Part shown: positions 26,582 through 34,368 of the stretch, piece after piece
Layout of the letters: every line of letters starts with the position of its first letter
Numbering within the stretch: position 1 is the stretch's first letter
Origin: Candidatus Nitrosotenuis sp.
GTDB lineage: Archaea > Thermoproteota > Nitrososphaeria > Nitrososphaerales > Nitrosopumilaceae
Direction of reading: 5' to 3'
NCBI GenBank assembly: GCA_004322465.1
Contig: SCVO01000067.1
Location: 1 to 34,368 of the forward strand
Length of the DNA: 34,368 bases
Translations under genes and position numbers: made by a program
Notes under the pieces: generated by a model
What the model saw: the letters and a program-made list of their open reading frames with translations, nothing else
Database searches by the model: none
What the model was told of the DNA's origin: nothing

Positions 26582-27005
26582 CTTTTAATTCATCATCTAG
26601 GTCTTTCAACATTTTGTCAATATTTTCTTGTTGCTTCATTGAAAATCCATAATGTGCAACACGGGTCTTTACTTGGGTAAGTAGAGGATTTGTTAATTTT
26701 GGAATTAACCCCGGTTTTATTTTCGTTCCAGATAGTTTTTCTTCAAGTCGCCGAAGCATTCCCACTAGCTCGGCGGTCCTCTTTGAGAGGTACTCATTTC
26801 TTTCCGGCTGTGGCAACATCATGATGATTTTATTTTCTATCTCTGAATAATGATTCAATTTGTCTTTAAGATAACTCAATGCTTCATAGGCATGCTCAAC
26901 GTTGATGCTTTCTGGTTTGTCCTTATTTCTCAAGTAGATTTTTTTCCTTCCTGCCTGAAAATTTTCTTGGATTATATTCCCCTTTTTTTCTTCGAATAAA
27001 CTCAT
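26568..27005 (-). CDS. Small helical partner protein of the HExxH gene
   Basis: 145 aa; 14-bp overlap with 25436..26581. Confidence 0.6.
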   Translation of the reverse strand: MSLFEEKKGNIIQENFQAGRKKIYLRNKDKPESINVEHAYEALSYLKDKLNHYSEIENKIIMMLPQPERNEYLSKRTAELVGMLRRLEEKLSGTKIKPGLIPKLTNPLLTQVKTRVAHYGFSMKQQENIDKMLKDLDDELKDDKA

Positions 27006-27239
27006 TTTACCACTCTTTACAAGGCTGTTTTTTGAGTTTAAATAAACACGCCATATGTGGTAGTAATCAACTCACAATGTTTAAGTATCGTGGGAGTGAA
27101 ATACTACCATGTATGAGAAATTAATAAAAAAATCAACCAACATGCCTCTATTCAATTCCACCGCATTTTATTACACTATATGTAACCAGATTTGCGCCGC
27201 ATTCTCGGTCAATCTATCCGCAGGAGGCAGCTCGTAAGT

Positions 27240-27554
27240 TTGACCTCTACAGAGACAATCGACCTGACCGTCAGTGGCGTCGAAGCTCGTAGCATCGCCT
27301 CGATAGCAAACAAGGCGGTGCAGAAGATCGAGGAATTCGCAAGCAGACATGGCTGCAGCGGGCAATTCGACAAGACGAAGCTCAAGGACGACCTCATTAT
27401 CTTCCTAGCGAAGAGGGATGCTTTACACCTAGAGGAGCTCCAGATTTCGATTTTGGGTGACGGAAGCGTTGGGGTGGGTGGCGTAGTTACAGGAAAGAGG
27501 ACGAACGACTTGATCCTCCGATTCGGCTACTCAAACGATGGGAGGTTCTTCTGA
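27240..27554 (+). CDS. Small conserved-looking element protein
   Basis: TTG start after GGAGG inside ORF 27192..27554: MTSTETIDLTVSGVEARSIASIANKAVQKIEEFASR... Confidence 0.6.
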   Translation: MTSTETIDLTVSGVEARSIASIANKAVQKIEEFASRHGCSGQFDKTKLKDDLIIFLAKRDALHLEELQISILGDGSVGVGGVVTGKRTNDLILRFGYSNDGRFF

Positions 27555-27742
27555 TGGTGAAGATATTGATCAAGGCCACGAAATACTCTAGGACTCCGGA
27601 GGCCGACGAGATCTTCGACTCCAGGGGATGGGCGTCGATAGTGGACCAGACGACGATCCCTGACAAGCGGAAACTCGTCAGCAAGAACAAGTATGAAACT
27701 CCGCTGATGGACCTGAGCTGGGAGGAGTACGACTATGAGTGA
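27554..27742 (+). CDS. Small protein, 62 aa
   Basis: ATG overlaps the upstream stop (TGATG); operonic. Confidence 0.6.
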   Translation: MVKILIKATKYSRTPEADEIFDSRGWASIVDQTTIPDKRKLVSKNKYETPLMDLSWEEYDYE

Positions 27743-28094
27743 GCAGGTCGAGCCGAAGGCAAAGGAGCTCAAGATCAGCACAAGACTAGTCCTGGATGAA
27801 AAGGAAGTAGCAGTAGTCTCCAAGACATTCACCGTCAGCGAGGAGCAAAGAACCGAAGACGAGGAAAAACCGGTAAAGACGATAGACTCGACACTGGCAG
27901 AGTTCCTAGAGGAGGTGGCGGATACCGCAAATCAAGGCGGTTACGGTGTCAATAAAAAATCGCTCATGAACGCGGCTGCGTCTCTGTTGCTTTTCATCAT
28001 AAAAAACGACGAGGATGAGACTGTCATCGACGTAGAGCTTGAAAAGCCCATGGAGAAAAAAGAGAATGGAGACGACAAGAAGAACGATTCCTAG
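27735..28094 (+). CDS. Small acidic protein, 119 aa
   Basis: 8-bp overlap with the upstream ORF; operonic. Confidence 0.6.
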   Translation: MSEQVEPKAKELKISTRLVLDEKEVAVVSKTFTVSEEQRTEDEEKPVKTIDSTLAEFLEEVADTANQGGYGVNKKSLMNAAASLLLFIIKNDEDETVIDVELEKPMEKKENGDDKKNDS

Positions 28095-28095
28095 C

Positions 28096-28920
28096 ATGCT
28101 AAGGGAAACCATGCTCCCCGATGAAGAGTTCGGAGACTTGTATCACCGGCTTGTCGGTACGTCCAACATCATACAGAAAATAGAGTCGCACATGAGGATG
28201 TGCCTGTCGCAGCAATCTTTCAACGCTTGGTCTCTCAGGCACTATTCGAAACTTTCGGAATCGGTTCTCAAAAGAAGCCTGCTGTTTCTTGGCGCACCTG
28301 GAACCGGGAAAACCATTACGGCGAAAGGATGCGCAGATCACTATGCGAGAACGGAAAATTCTCCCGTCGTCTTCTTGGAGGTGGGAGAGCCAAGGTCGAA
28401 GTTTGTTGGCGAGTCGAGTAAGAATGTCAAGGCCGTATTTGACTACGCCAGGTCGATAGCGGAGCAGCGCAAGGTGGTCTTGTTCGTCGACGAGTTCGAT
28501 TCTGTGGGCGTTTCAAGAGACACAAATCAGATGCACGACGACGTAGCGGCAATGGTGAACACGCTGAACCAGCACATGACCAGCCTGCAAACCAACCCGA
28601 ACGTCTTCATAATTGCATGCAGTAATCTGGAGAGAAGAATAGATCATGCCACAAAGAGAAGATTCGACTTCACAATAGAATTCAAAAGACCAGACGCGGA
28701 TCAGAGAAAAGATCTTCTTACAAGACTGCTTGAAAACTACAACTTTGATGAAGATGAAATCATCAGGGCCGCAAAGAAGACCAAGGACTACACACAAGAC
28801 GACATAACCAGAGTCGTAAACCTTGCAGTTGAAAACGCATTTGCAGAAAACGCACCGGTAACAAACGAGCACCTTGCAGAAGCGATTGAAGACATCAAGC
28901 CAACGGGTGAATATGCATGA
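28096..28920 (+). CDS. AAA+ ATPase (classic AAA clade)
   Basis: Walker A GAPGTGKT, Walker B VLFVDEFDS, ACSNLERRIDHATKRRFD; likely start ATG 28096, two bases after the upstream stop. Confidence 0.85.
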   Translation: MLRETMLPDEEFGDLYHRLVGTSNIIQKIESHMRMCLSQQSFNAWSLRHYSKLSESVLKRSLLFLGAPGTGKTITAKGCADHYARTENSPVVFLEVGEPRSKFVGESSKNVKAVFDYARSIAEQRKVVLFVDEFDSVGVSRDTNQMHDDVAAMVNTLNQHMTSLQTNPNVFIIACSNLERRIDHATKRRFDFTIEFKRPDADQRKDLLTRLLENYNFDEDEIIRAAKKTKDYTQDDITRVVNLAVENAFAENAPVTNEHLAEAIEDIKPTGEYA

Positions 28921-29039
28921 ACGACAGAAGAGACTGCCGAAGGTTTCTACTGGAGTTCTGTCGTGTCTTGATAAGAAGCTGGATAAGCATACTGGTCTGG
29001 TTCGAGAGGGAGATCGGGAGGGCACTGGCCGATGGCTGA
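28917..29039 (+). CDS. 40-aa small protein
   Basis: ATGA overlap with the AAA stop: MNDRRDCRRFLLEFCRVLIRSWISILVWFEREIGRALADG. Confidence 0.4.
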   Translation: MNDRRDCRRFLLEFCRVLIRSWISILVWFEREIGRALADG

Positions 29040-29133
29040 TGGCATTTTCTCTTCGTTTGAAGAAGCTGAGGAGCTGGATCAGGACCGTGTTTGGATTGCA
29101 AAGGAGAAGATGAGTGTGGTGAGTAAGAAGTGA
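29032..29133 (+). CDS. 33-aa small protein
   Basis: MADGIFSSFEEAEELDQDRVWIAKEKMSVVSKK; overlaps both neighbours. Confidence 0.4.
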   Translation: MADGIFSSFEEAEELDQDRVWIAKEKMSVVSKK

Positions 29134-29678
29134 CGGAAGGAAACGATAGACAAGAAAAGAAAATACTTCTGGACAAGAAGCTGGAGGTTGCGCCAACTGG
29201 CAGTCTGGGCGGGAGCCAGATTGTCAACGAAAACGGGACCAACGTCAGCAAGTCCATACTCATGTGGTGCGACGTGTGCGGCGGCAAGCTGGAGATCAAC
29301 GACTCCGTAATCTGCAAGATCGACAACAAGAAGGCGTGCAAGGACTGCGTGGTGTACGACGACCAGAAGAAGGTTTGCATCGACTGCTACAAGGAGAGGC
29401 ACCCACTCTCGAAACAGGAATACAAGGTTCTGATCATGATGGCAAGGGTGGTTCCCAAGGGCGAGATCCACGACATCACGAAGATCTCCAAGTCGGACAT
29501 CAAAAAGTCGGTCAAGGCGATATGCTCGGCCGGGTACATGTCAAAGAAATTCTGGACAGGCGAGGAAGTCACGGACAAGGGCCTTGAGGTGATAGGCTGC
29601 TACAGGAAGATCTACCGGAACGACGAGGACATCGCGGTTCTGGAAGGATTTGGGAAGGTGGAGAATGGCGTTCGGTAG
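29130..29678 (+). CDS. Treble-clef/RING-like Zn-binding protein with wHTH-like C-terminus
   Basis: WCDVCGGKLEINDSVICKIDNKKACKDCVVYDDQKKVCIDCYKERHPL; DITKISKSDIKKSVKAICSAGYMSKKFWTGEEVTDKGLEVI. Confidence 0.7.
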   Translation: MTEGNDRQEKKILLDKKLEVAPTGSLGGSQIVNENGTNVSKSILMWCDVCGGKLEINDSVICKIDNKKACKDCVVYDDQKKVCIDCYKERHPLSKQEYKVLIMMARVVPKGEIHDITKISKSDIKKSVKAICSAGYMSKKFWTGEEVTDKGLEVIGCYRKIYRNDEDIAVLEGFGKVENGVR

Positions 29679-29880
29679 TGGATTCATAGGCTCGCTCGAT
29701 AACGTGCTCAAGACGCTCATTGGAGCTAGTCTAGTGCTGGTGACTGTTGGCCTTGTGCTCTACCTCACCAAGGCTGCATACTCGGCATTGCCATCGTGGG
29801 AGATGCAAATCGCAGTGGCCGGATGCGTTATCCTCATGATGTCGTTCCTCTCCTACAAACTGTTCTCAACAGGGCTCTGA
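29665..29880 (+). CDS. Small two-TM membrane protein
   Basis: ATG 29665 overlaps the upstream stop; two hydrophobic segments. Confidence 0.65.
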   Translation: MAFGSGFIGSLDNVLKTLIGASLVLVTVGLVLYLTKAAYSALPSWEMQIAVAGCVILMMSFLSYKLFSTGL

Positions 29881-29881
29881 A

Positions 29882-32068
29882 ATGATAGACCTCGACAAAT
29901 ACATCGATTCCGTGAGAAAGAAGATCTCCGTAATCCCGAATTTCGACAAGGAGTCTATCGAGTCTCTCCTTGATGCCCTTCCAAACCTCGGCGAGTTCGA
30001 GGTAAAGCAGATCATGCAGGACATCGATTCAATCGTAGAGCCGGAGTATCAGAAACACAAGAGGTCGAAGAACCCAATACTGAGCTTCCCGAGCAAAGAG
30101 GAAGCACAGGGGGAGATCGAGATCGGCGAAGTCTATGCCGGTGATCAGGGGCTAGGGTATCCTTTCGGTCTGAGCAGAGTGGATTTGACCGAAAACATTT
30201 TCGGGGTGGGTCGCGCTGGAAGCGGGAAAACGACTTTTTTGCTGAATCTAATCGACCAGCTCGAGCAGAACAAAATCCGCTATACTGTAATCGACTGGAA
30301 GAACGACTACACTTTCCTGCCGAAGAAATATTCCGACGTTAATCTGGCAACTTACAGGCAGTTTGCCTACAACCCATGGATCAACATACCTCCCGGGATG
30401 GACAGGCGGCTGTGGTGGTTCATAGTACTGGACGTGGTGGCCCACTCCACCGGTCTCTATGTCGCAACACCGAGCCACGTGCTGGAAGCACTCGAGGAGA
30501 TATATGAGATCAAGGACGGAAGGATAAACTCCAAGGACCTGTATCAGTACCTCAAGTCGCAGAACGAATCAAAGAAGAGGGAGGAGTATAACTCTACTGC
30601 GCTCAACAGACTCTTTCTTCTCAACGAGCTACTGGACGACGTCATAAACGTGGATTATGGATTTGATGTGGAGGATATTTTCAAAGACAGCTGGATCATA
30701 CAGATGGCCCCACTGCACGAGGCCGTGTCGTCGTTTCTGATTAACGTTCTCCTATTGTGGGAGTATTACAGGAGGCTATACAAGGGCGTCAGGGCGGACT
30801 GGAAGTCTGCTCCCCACAGCTATTTCCTTGAGAACTTCCACATGTTCATCATGGACGAAGCGCACCTTACCCAATACGGAGGCCACGAACACAAGGACGC
30901 CACGATATTCTCGCCTCCCCCGCTGTCGATCTTCTTCAGCCAAAGCAGGGAGCTCGGCCTTGCAACTTGCGCATTCACTCAGTTTCCGAACATGGTGATG
31001 TCTGCCTTCAAGACAAACGCAGGTACGAAGGTCATACTCAACGTAGTGGAGTCAGACATGAGGGAGGAGCTTGGAGCATCCATCGGCCTGGAGAAAGACG
31101 ATGTGAAGATCCTCGGAAAGCTGGACAGAGGCTTCGCGGTGGTAAATGTGGCGGGGCGAACTAAAAAACCGTTTTTGATGAAGATCCCATTTATCGAGAA
31201 ACCCATCGTAGCGGAGGCCGAGATACTCGCAATCTCGAAGCCCTACATCACAAGGTTGCAGGCGAAGCGTCAGGAGATAGAGAGCAGACTCTTCATGAAC
31301 CATGTAGAAAGGAAGGGCGAGAGCGTGCCTCTGCCCGAGCTGCCGAAGGAGTGCTGGCAGTTCCTCGATCACGTGTTCGGGCATCCCTGGGAGTACCAGC
31401 AGAAGGTCACTGAGGCGTTGGGATTCTCCGACAGGAAGATGGCGAAGGTAAAGGATTTGCTGATCAAGAAGAACCTGATCAGGATAGAGAAGTTTCCTGT
31501 CAAGGTGCACGACAGGATCTACTTCGTACTGACCGCCAACGCGCTTGACCTGTTGCAGACGGTCGGCAAGAGCCCGCAGATGGTAGCCTACTGGAGGTGG
31601 ATCTCCACTAGGCCCGGCTTCCAGCACAGGTTCTTCCAGAACTACATCAGCGTGCAGCACAAGATATTGGGCTGGAAGGGCAGATTGGAATACAGCCTCC
31701 CTAGTAGTGGCAGAAGGGTTGACATACTGGAGGAGAAAGACGGCTATAGAAAAGCGATAGAGCTTGAGCTTTCTACTAGCGATATCGAAAATAAAATCAG
31801 GGTGCTCGACGAGGTTGATGAACTCGTTCTGCTCTACAACGATGAAACGCACTTACAGTTTAGCAGGGCTAAGTTATTGAAAATGAAGGACATACAAGGT
31901 GAGAAAATTTGGATAGGAACAATCAGAGACTATACGGAATTGCTTGAGAATATTATTGCAGACAATGTATCAAAGGCAGCGGAAACATCGGGAAAAGACG
32001 GAAAATCTGGCGAAGGCGTTCCTGAGGACGGCTCCGAGCGGAAACAAGGCGGAGACATCGAAGGTTGA
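29882..32068 (+). CDS. HerA/VirB4-like ATPase with C-terminal nuclease-like domain
   Basis: Walker A GRAGSGKTT, Walker B MFIMDEAHL, C-terminal GRRVDILEEKDGYRKAIELELSTS. Confidence 0.85.
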   Translation: MIDLDKYIDSVRKKISVIPNFDKESIESLLDALPNLGEFEVKQIMQDIDSIVEPEYQKHKRSKNPILSFPSKEEAQGEIEIGEVYAGDQGLGYPFGLSRVDLTENIFGVGRAGSGKTTFLLNLIDQLEQNKIRYTVIDWKNDYTFLPKKYSDVNLATYRQFAYNPWINIPPGMDRRLWWFIVLDVVAHSTGLYVATPSHVLEALEEIYEIKDGRINSKDLYQYLKSQNESKKREEYNSTALNRLFLLNELLDDVINVDYGFDVEDIFKDSWIIQMAPLHEAVSSFLINVLLLWEYYRRLYKGVRADWKSAPHSYFLENFHMFIMDEAHLTQYGGHEHKDATIFSPPPLSIFFSQSRELGLATCAFTQFPNMVMSAFKTNAGTKVILNVVESDMREELGASIGLEKDDVKILGKLDRGFAVVNVAGRTKKPFLMKIPFIEKPIVAEAEILAISKPYITRLQAKRQEIESRLFMNHVERKGESVPLPELPKECWQFLDHVFGHPWEYQQKVTEALGFSDRKMAKVKDLLIKKNLIRIEKFPVKVHDRIYFVLTANALDLLQTVGKSPQMVAYWRWISTRPGFQHRFFQNYISVQHKILGWKGRLEYSLPSSGRRVDILEEKDGYRKAIELELSTSDIENKIRVLDEVDELVLLYNDETHLQFSRAKLLKMKDIQGEKIWIGTIRDYTELLENIIADNVSKAAETSGKDGKSGEGVPEDGSERKQGGDIEG

Positions 32069-32958
32069 AGTACAGAGCAAGAAAATCCTATGGTAGCCTC
32101 GGAGGTCTTGGAGGAAGATCCGGCTATTTGAAGCCGAGAGATCACATGGAGGCGTATCGCAGGTTCTCTCCGCCGGAAACGGAATATGAAAGGAAGGTGA
32201 AAGATTCGGTCAGAAGGTCGGAGCTTGCAGGGCCTTCACCGTTATCGCAGAACCGTTCCAGCTACAAGACAAACATTGATCAGATCAAAAACGAAAGCAG
32301 CATGAGCAGAAGCGAAGTCGAACACTTGATCGATGGTGCCATAAACGGCGCATTGGTAGAGATGAAGCGACGATCTGGCTCAGGGGAGATACCTGACGAC
32401 AAATATCAGGCGGTAAAGGAAGAAGCGGAAGCAGTAGGAAAGAGGATAGAAAAAGCCAGAGAAAACGACAATGAAGTCACCGTCGTTGATTTTGTCAACG
32501 ATATACTACAGGAAAAGTTCGACAGGGAAAAAACACAGCATTTATCGGGCTTGAATGAACTGAGGCAGGATCTTGTAAATGAAAAGTGGAACGAGGCAGA
32601 TAGTGTATCGTCAATGGAAGACTTGGAGAAGATAAGCAGCGAGGTCGGGAAAATAAATGACGGATTTTTCAAATATGTGGACTGGCTGGAGGAGCAGAAG
32701 GAAAATCCGAATGAACAGACGCCTTCGTTTGACGATGTGGAGCAAAGGTTTGGAATAATTAAACACGGTTTTGAGGATCTCGAAGGACAGAAACGGGATT
32801 TAAGAGATCAGATGGACAATGACATTGCCGAACTAGAACTTCTTGACAATAGGGTGGGAGAGATGAGAAGGGAAATCGATCTTCCTGATTTTACAAAAGT
32901 CTATGACCAAGAGTACAAAAAAAGAGTTGATTACGATTCGGAGGTCGAAGGCTACTGA
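32065..32958 (+). CDS. Coiled-coil protein
   Basis: TTG start with TTGA overlap to the HerA stop; long charged helices. Confidence 0.7.
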   Translation: MKYRARKSYGSLGGLGGRSGYLKPRDHMEAYRRFSPPETEYERKVKDSVRRSELAGPSPLSQNRSSYKTNIDQIKNESSMSRSEVEHLIDGAINGALVEMKRRSGSGEIPDDKYQAVKEEAEAVGKRIEKARENDNEVTVVDFVNDILQEKFDREKTQHLSGLNELRQDLVNEKWNEADSVSSMEDLEKISSEVGKINDGFFKYVDWLEEQKENPNEQTPSFDDVEQRFGIIKHGFEDLEGQKRDLRDQMDNDIAELELLDNRVGEMRREIDLPDFTKVYDQEYKKRVDYDSEVEGY

Positions 32959-33098
32959 CGCGCTGCAAGGAATGCGGAACCGATGTGGAGTTGATTCGAC
33001 AGGCAATCAGTGAGATTGTTGAGGAAGTAAGGAAAGCAAGGTCTCAAGCTTCCTCTCAATCGAAGAGAACCTCGCCTCAACCTCGTCGTCCGTCCTAA
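32955..33098 (+). CDS. Possible 47-aa zinc-knuckle protein with CTG start
   Basis: CTGA overlap: LTRCKECGTDVELIRQAISEIVEEVRKARSQ...; antisense to the integrase 3' end. Confidence 0.3.
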   Translation: MTRCKECGTDVELIRQAISEIVEEVRKARSQASSQSKRTSPQPRRPS

Positions 33099-34215
33099 TC
33101 GCAGTAGCGATGTCGAGGGGCTTTCCGCAATGTACGCACTTTGTGGAATCGAAGGAGTTTGGTTGTTTGCATATGTTGCAAATCTGAGGAAGCGTCGCAT
33201 CGACCGCCTTTTCTTTTTCGATGCCGTAGTGCTCAAAGAGTGCCCTATCAACGTCCGCGTTTACTAGGTGCACGTATCTTGCGGGCATCTTTGAGGACGG
33301 CGACCATCCGTGCCTTTTTCTCATTTGCGCCTCTGTCAAAAAATTCGCCGTCATTGTAGCCTCCGAGTGTCTGAAGAGGTTCAGGTAGACGCGCTTTCCA
33401 AGGTTTGCTTTTGCAACAACTTCTAGAATTCTTTTTCTTGCAGCGGCATAAGTCAGCGGTTTTCCATAATTTGTATTTCCTAGCATTATCCACAACGGCG
33501 CATCTGGGTCGTCTTTGTTGGGATGCTTGTCCAAGTAGCTTGCAAGGTCCGGCGTACTCCTTATGAGCCTCACCGGCCTCGGTCCAGTCTTTCCGTCCAC
33601 ATGCAGCACAGCACCGAACTTGTCAAACTTTACATGTTTGATTCTGAGATTCAATATCTCGCCAGGTCTCGTACCTGCCTCTATGTGGCAGTGAACAAAC
33701 GCCCTGTCTCTTAGGTTCTCCCCGCACGCCCTCAGCAACCTTTCCGTGTCGTCTTCGGATATCAGCTCCTCTCTGACAATCCTGTCCTTGACTCGTTTTG
33801 GTTTGATCCACTTTGTTTCAGGCGGATCGCCTACCTCGGCAAAGTTTCGTGTCCCGAGTTTTAGCCACCTGTAGAATCGTTTTAGAATCTTCTTGTGGTC
33901 TACGGTCGTGTTCGTCTCCTGGCCGTCCTCGCTGAACCTCCGATTGACGCTGAAAATTAGGTTCTCTATGTCTTCCTTGGTGGTGTCTGCCCAGTCCTTT
34001 TTCAGCAGCCTGGTGAGGCTGAGTATCATGGAGATGTTTTTTGATCTAGTGGAATCTGCCAGAGATTCGTTGACTAGGACCCTGTCGTATTTTCTGATTA
34101 ATTCTACATTCTTTTCTGAAAACTCCCTTTCGATTATTCTGTACATATTTTGGATTATCGCCTTGTAATCATGTATGATGATCTCGCGGTTTTTTTGACG
34201 TGATAGCCTTTGCAA
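33007..34215 (-). CDS. Tyrosine recombinase/integrase with C-terminal zinc ribbon
   Basis: EAGTRPGEIL, LNLFRHSEATM, HGWSPSSKMPARYVHL, CNICKQPNSFDSTKCVHCGKPL; next to a tRNA gene. Confidence 0.88.
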   Translation of the reverse strand: MQRLSRQKNREIIIHDYKAIIQNMYRIIEREFSEKNVELIRKYDRVLVNESLADSTRSKNISMILSLTRLLKKDWADTTKEDIENLIFSVNRRFSEDGQETNTTVDHKKILKRFYRWLKLGTRNFAEVGDPPETKWIKPKRVKDRIVREELISEDDTERLLRACGENLRDRAFVHCHIEAGTRPGEILNLRIKHVKFDKFGAVLHVDGKTGPRPVRLIRSTPDLASYLDKHPNKDDPDAPLWIMLGNTNYGKPLTYAAARKRILEVVAKANLGKRVYLNLFRHSEATMTANFLTEAQMRKRHGWSPSSKMPARYVHLVNADVDRALFEHYGIEKEKAVDATLPQICNICKQPNSFDSTKCVHCGKPLDIATAIRTDDEVEARFSSIERKLETLLSLLPQQSH

Positions 34216-34260
34216 AGTGTATGACTATACGCTGATGGGGGTATTAAACAAGAAGGAGAA

Positions 34261-34336
34261 TGCTCCCGCCGGGATTTGAACCCGGGATCACTGCCTTGAG
34301 AGGGCAGTATGCTTAACCGGACTACACCACAGGAGC
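34261..34336 (-). tRNA. tRNA-Glu (anticodon CTC)
   Basis: Reverse complement GCTCCTGTGGTGTAGTCCGGTTAAGCATACTGCCCTCTCAAGGCAGTGATCCCGGGTTCAAATCCCGGCGGGAGCA: acceptor 7 bp (one G-T), anticodon stem CTGCC/GGCAG, loop CTCTCAA, T-arm CCGGG-TTCAAAT-CCCGG. Confidence 0.93.
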
Positions 34337-34368
34337 TTGAACAACCCAAGAATTCTCGCAATTTAAGG

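Noticed and set aside
27058-27109. TGGTAGTA...TACTACCA inverted repeat in the promoter region upstream of 27240
   Set aside because: 8-bp arms 36 bp apart in AT-rich sequence; too weak to claim as an operator without conservation
27109-27237. 42-aa ORF MYEKLIKKSTNMPLFNSTAFYYTICNQICAAFSVNLSAGGSS upstream of 27240
   Set aside because: No homology clue or SD; could be leader sequence only
28513-29196. 227-aa minus-strand ORF
   Set aside because: Antisense to the AAA+ ATPase and downstream small genes; Cys/Phe/Ser-rich shadow translation
31052-31852. 266-aa minus-strand ORF
   Set aside because: Antisense to the HerA-like ATPase with its clear motifs
1-34368. CRISPR array or cas genes, prompted by the CARF protein
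   Set aside because: No regularly spaced direct repeats and no Cas proteins recognised on reading through the window

Overview
Archaeal window, probably from an ammonia-oxidising Nitrososphaeria/Thaumarchaeota-type genome (inferred from gene content; no marker gene is present to prove it). The left ~5 kb holds ordinary accessory or chromosomal genes: a truncated wHTH gene, a secreted PepSY-like protein, a DUF347-like membrane protein, a degenerate tyrosine-integrase pseudogene and a P-type ATPase. From ~5 kb to the tRNA-Glu(CTC) at 34261-34336 it looks like an integrated mobile element or defence/cargo island. The backbone has Orc1/Cdc6, two tyrosine integrases (the second next to the 3' end of the tRNA gene), two HerA/VirB4-like ATPases with C-terminal nuclease-like domains that each follow Zn-finger genes, a TrmB-type HTH protein, an AAA+ ATPase operon and a coiled-coil protein. 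The cargo has a divergent CARF-wHTH regulator, a ubiquitin-like conjugation operon (Ubl, E2-like protein with no cysteine, JAMM/JAB-E1 fusion) running into two TIR-domain proteins, a HEPN/nucleotidyltransferase-like pair behind a tandem palindromic operator, Mre11-Rad50, a Zn-ribbon/HEPN-like candidate, and an HExxH-protein pair. The Ubl-E2-JAB/E1-TIR operon with its CARF regulator is the best candidate for an undescribed system. No CRISPR array and no rRNA were seen. All family calls are by eye from translated motifs; no database search was run.
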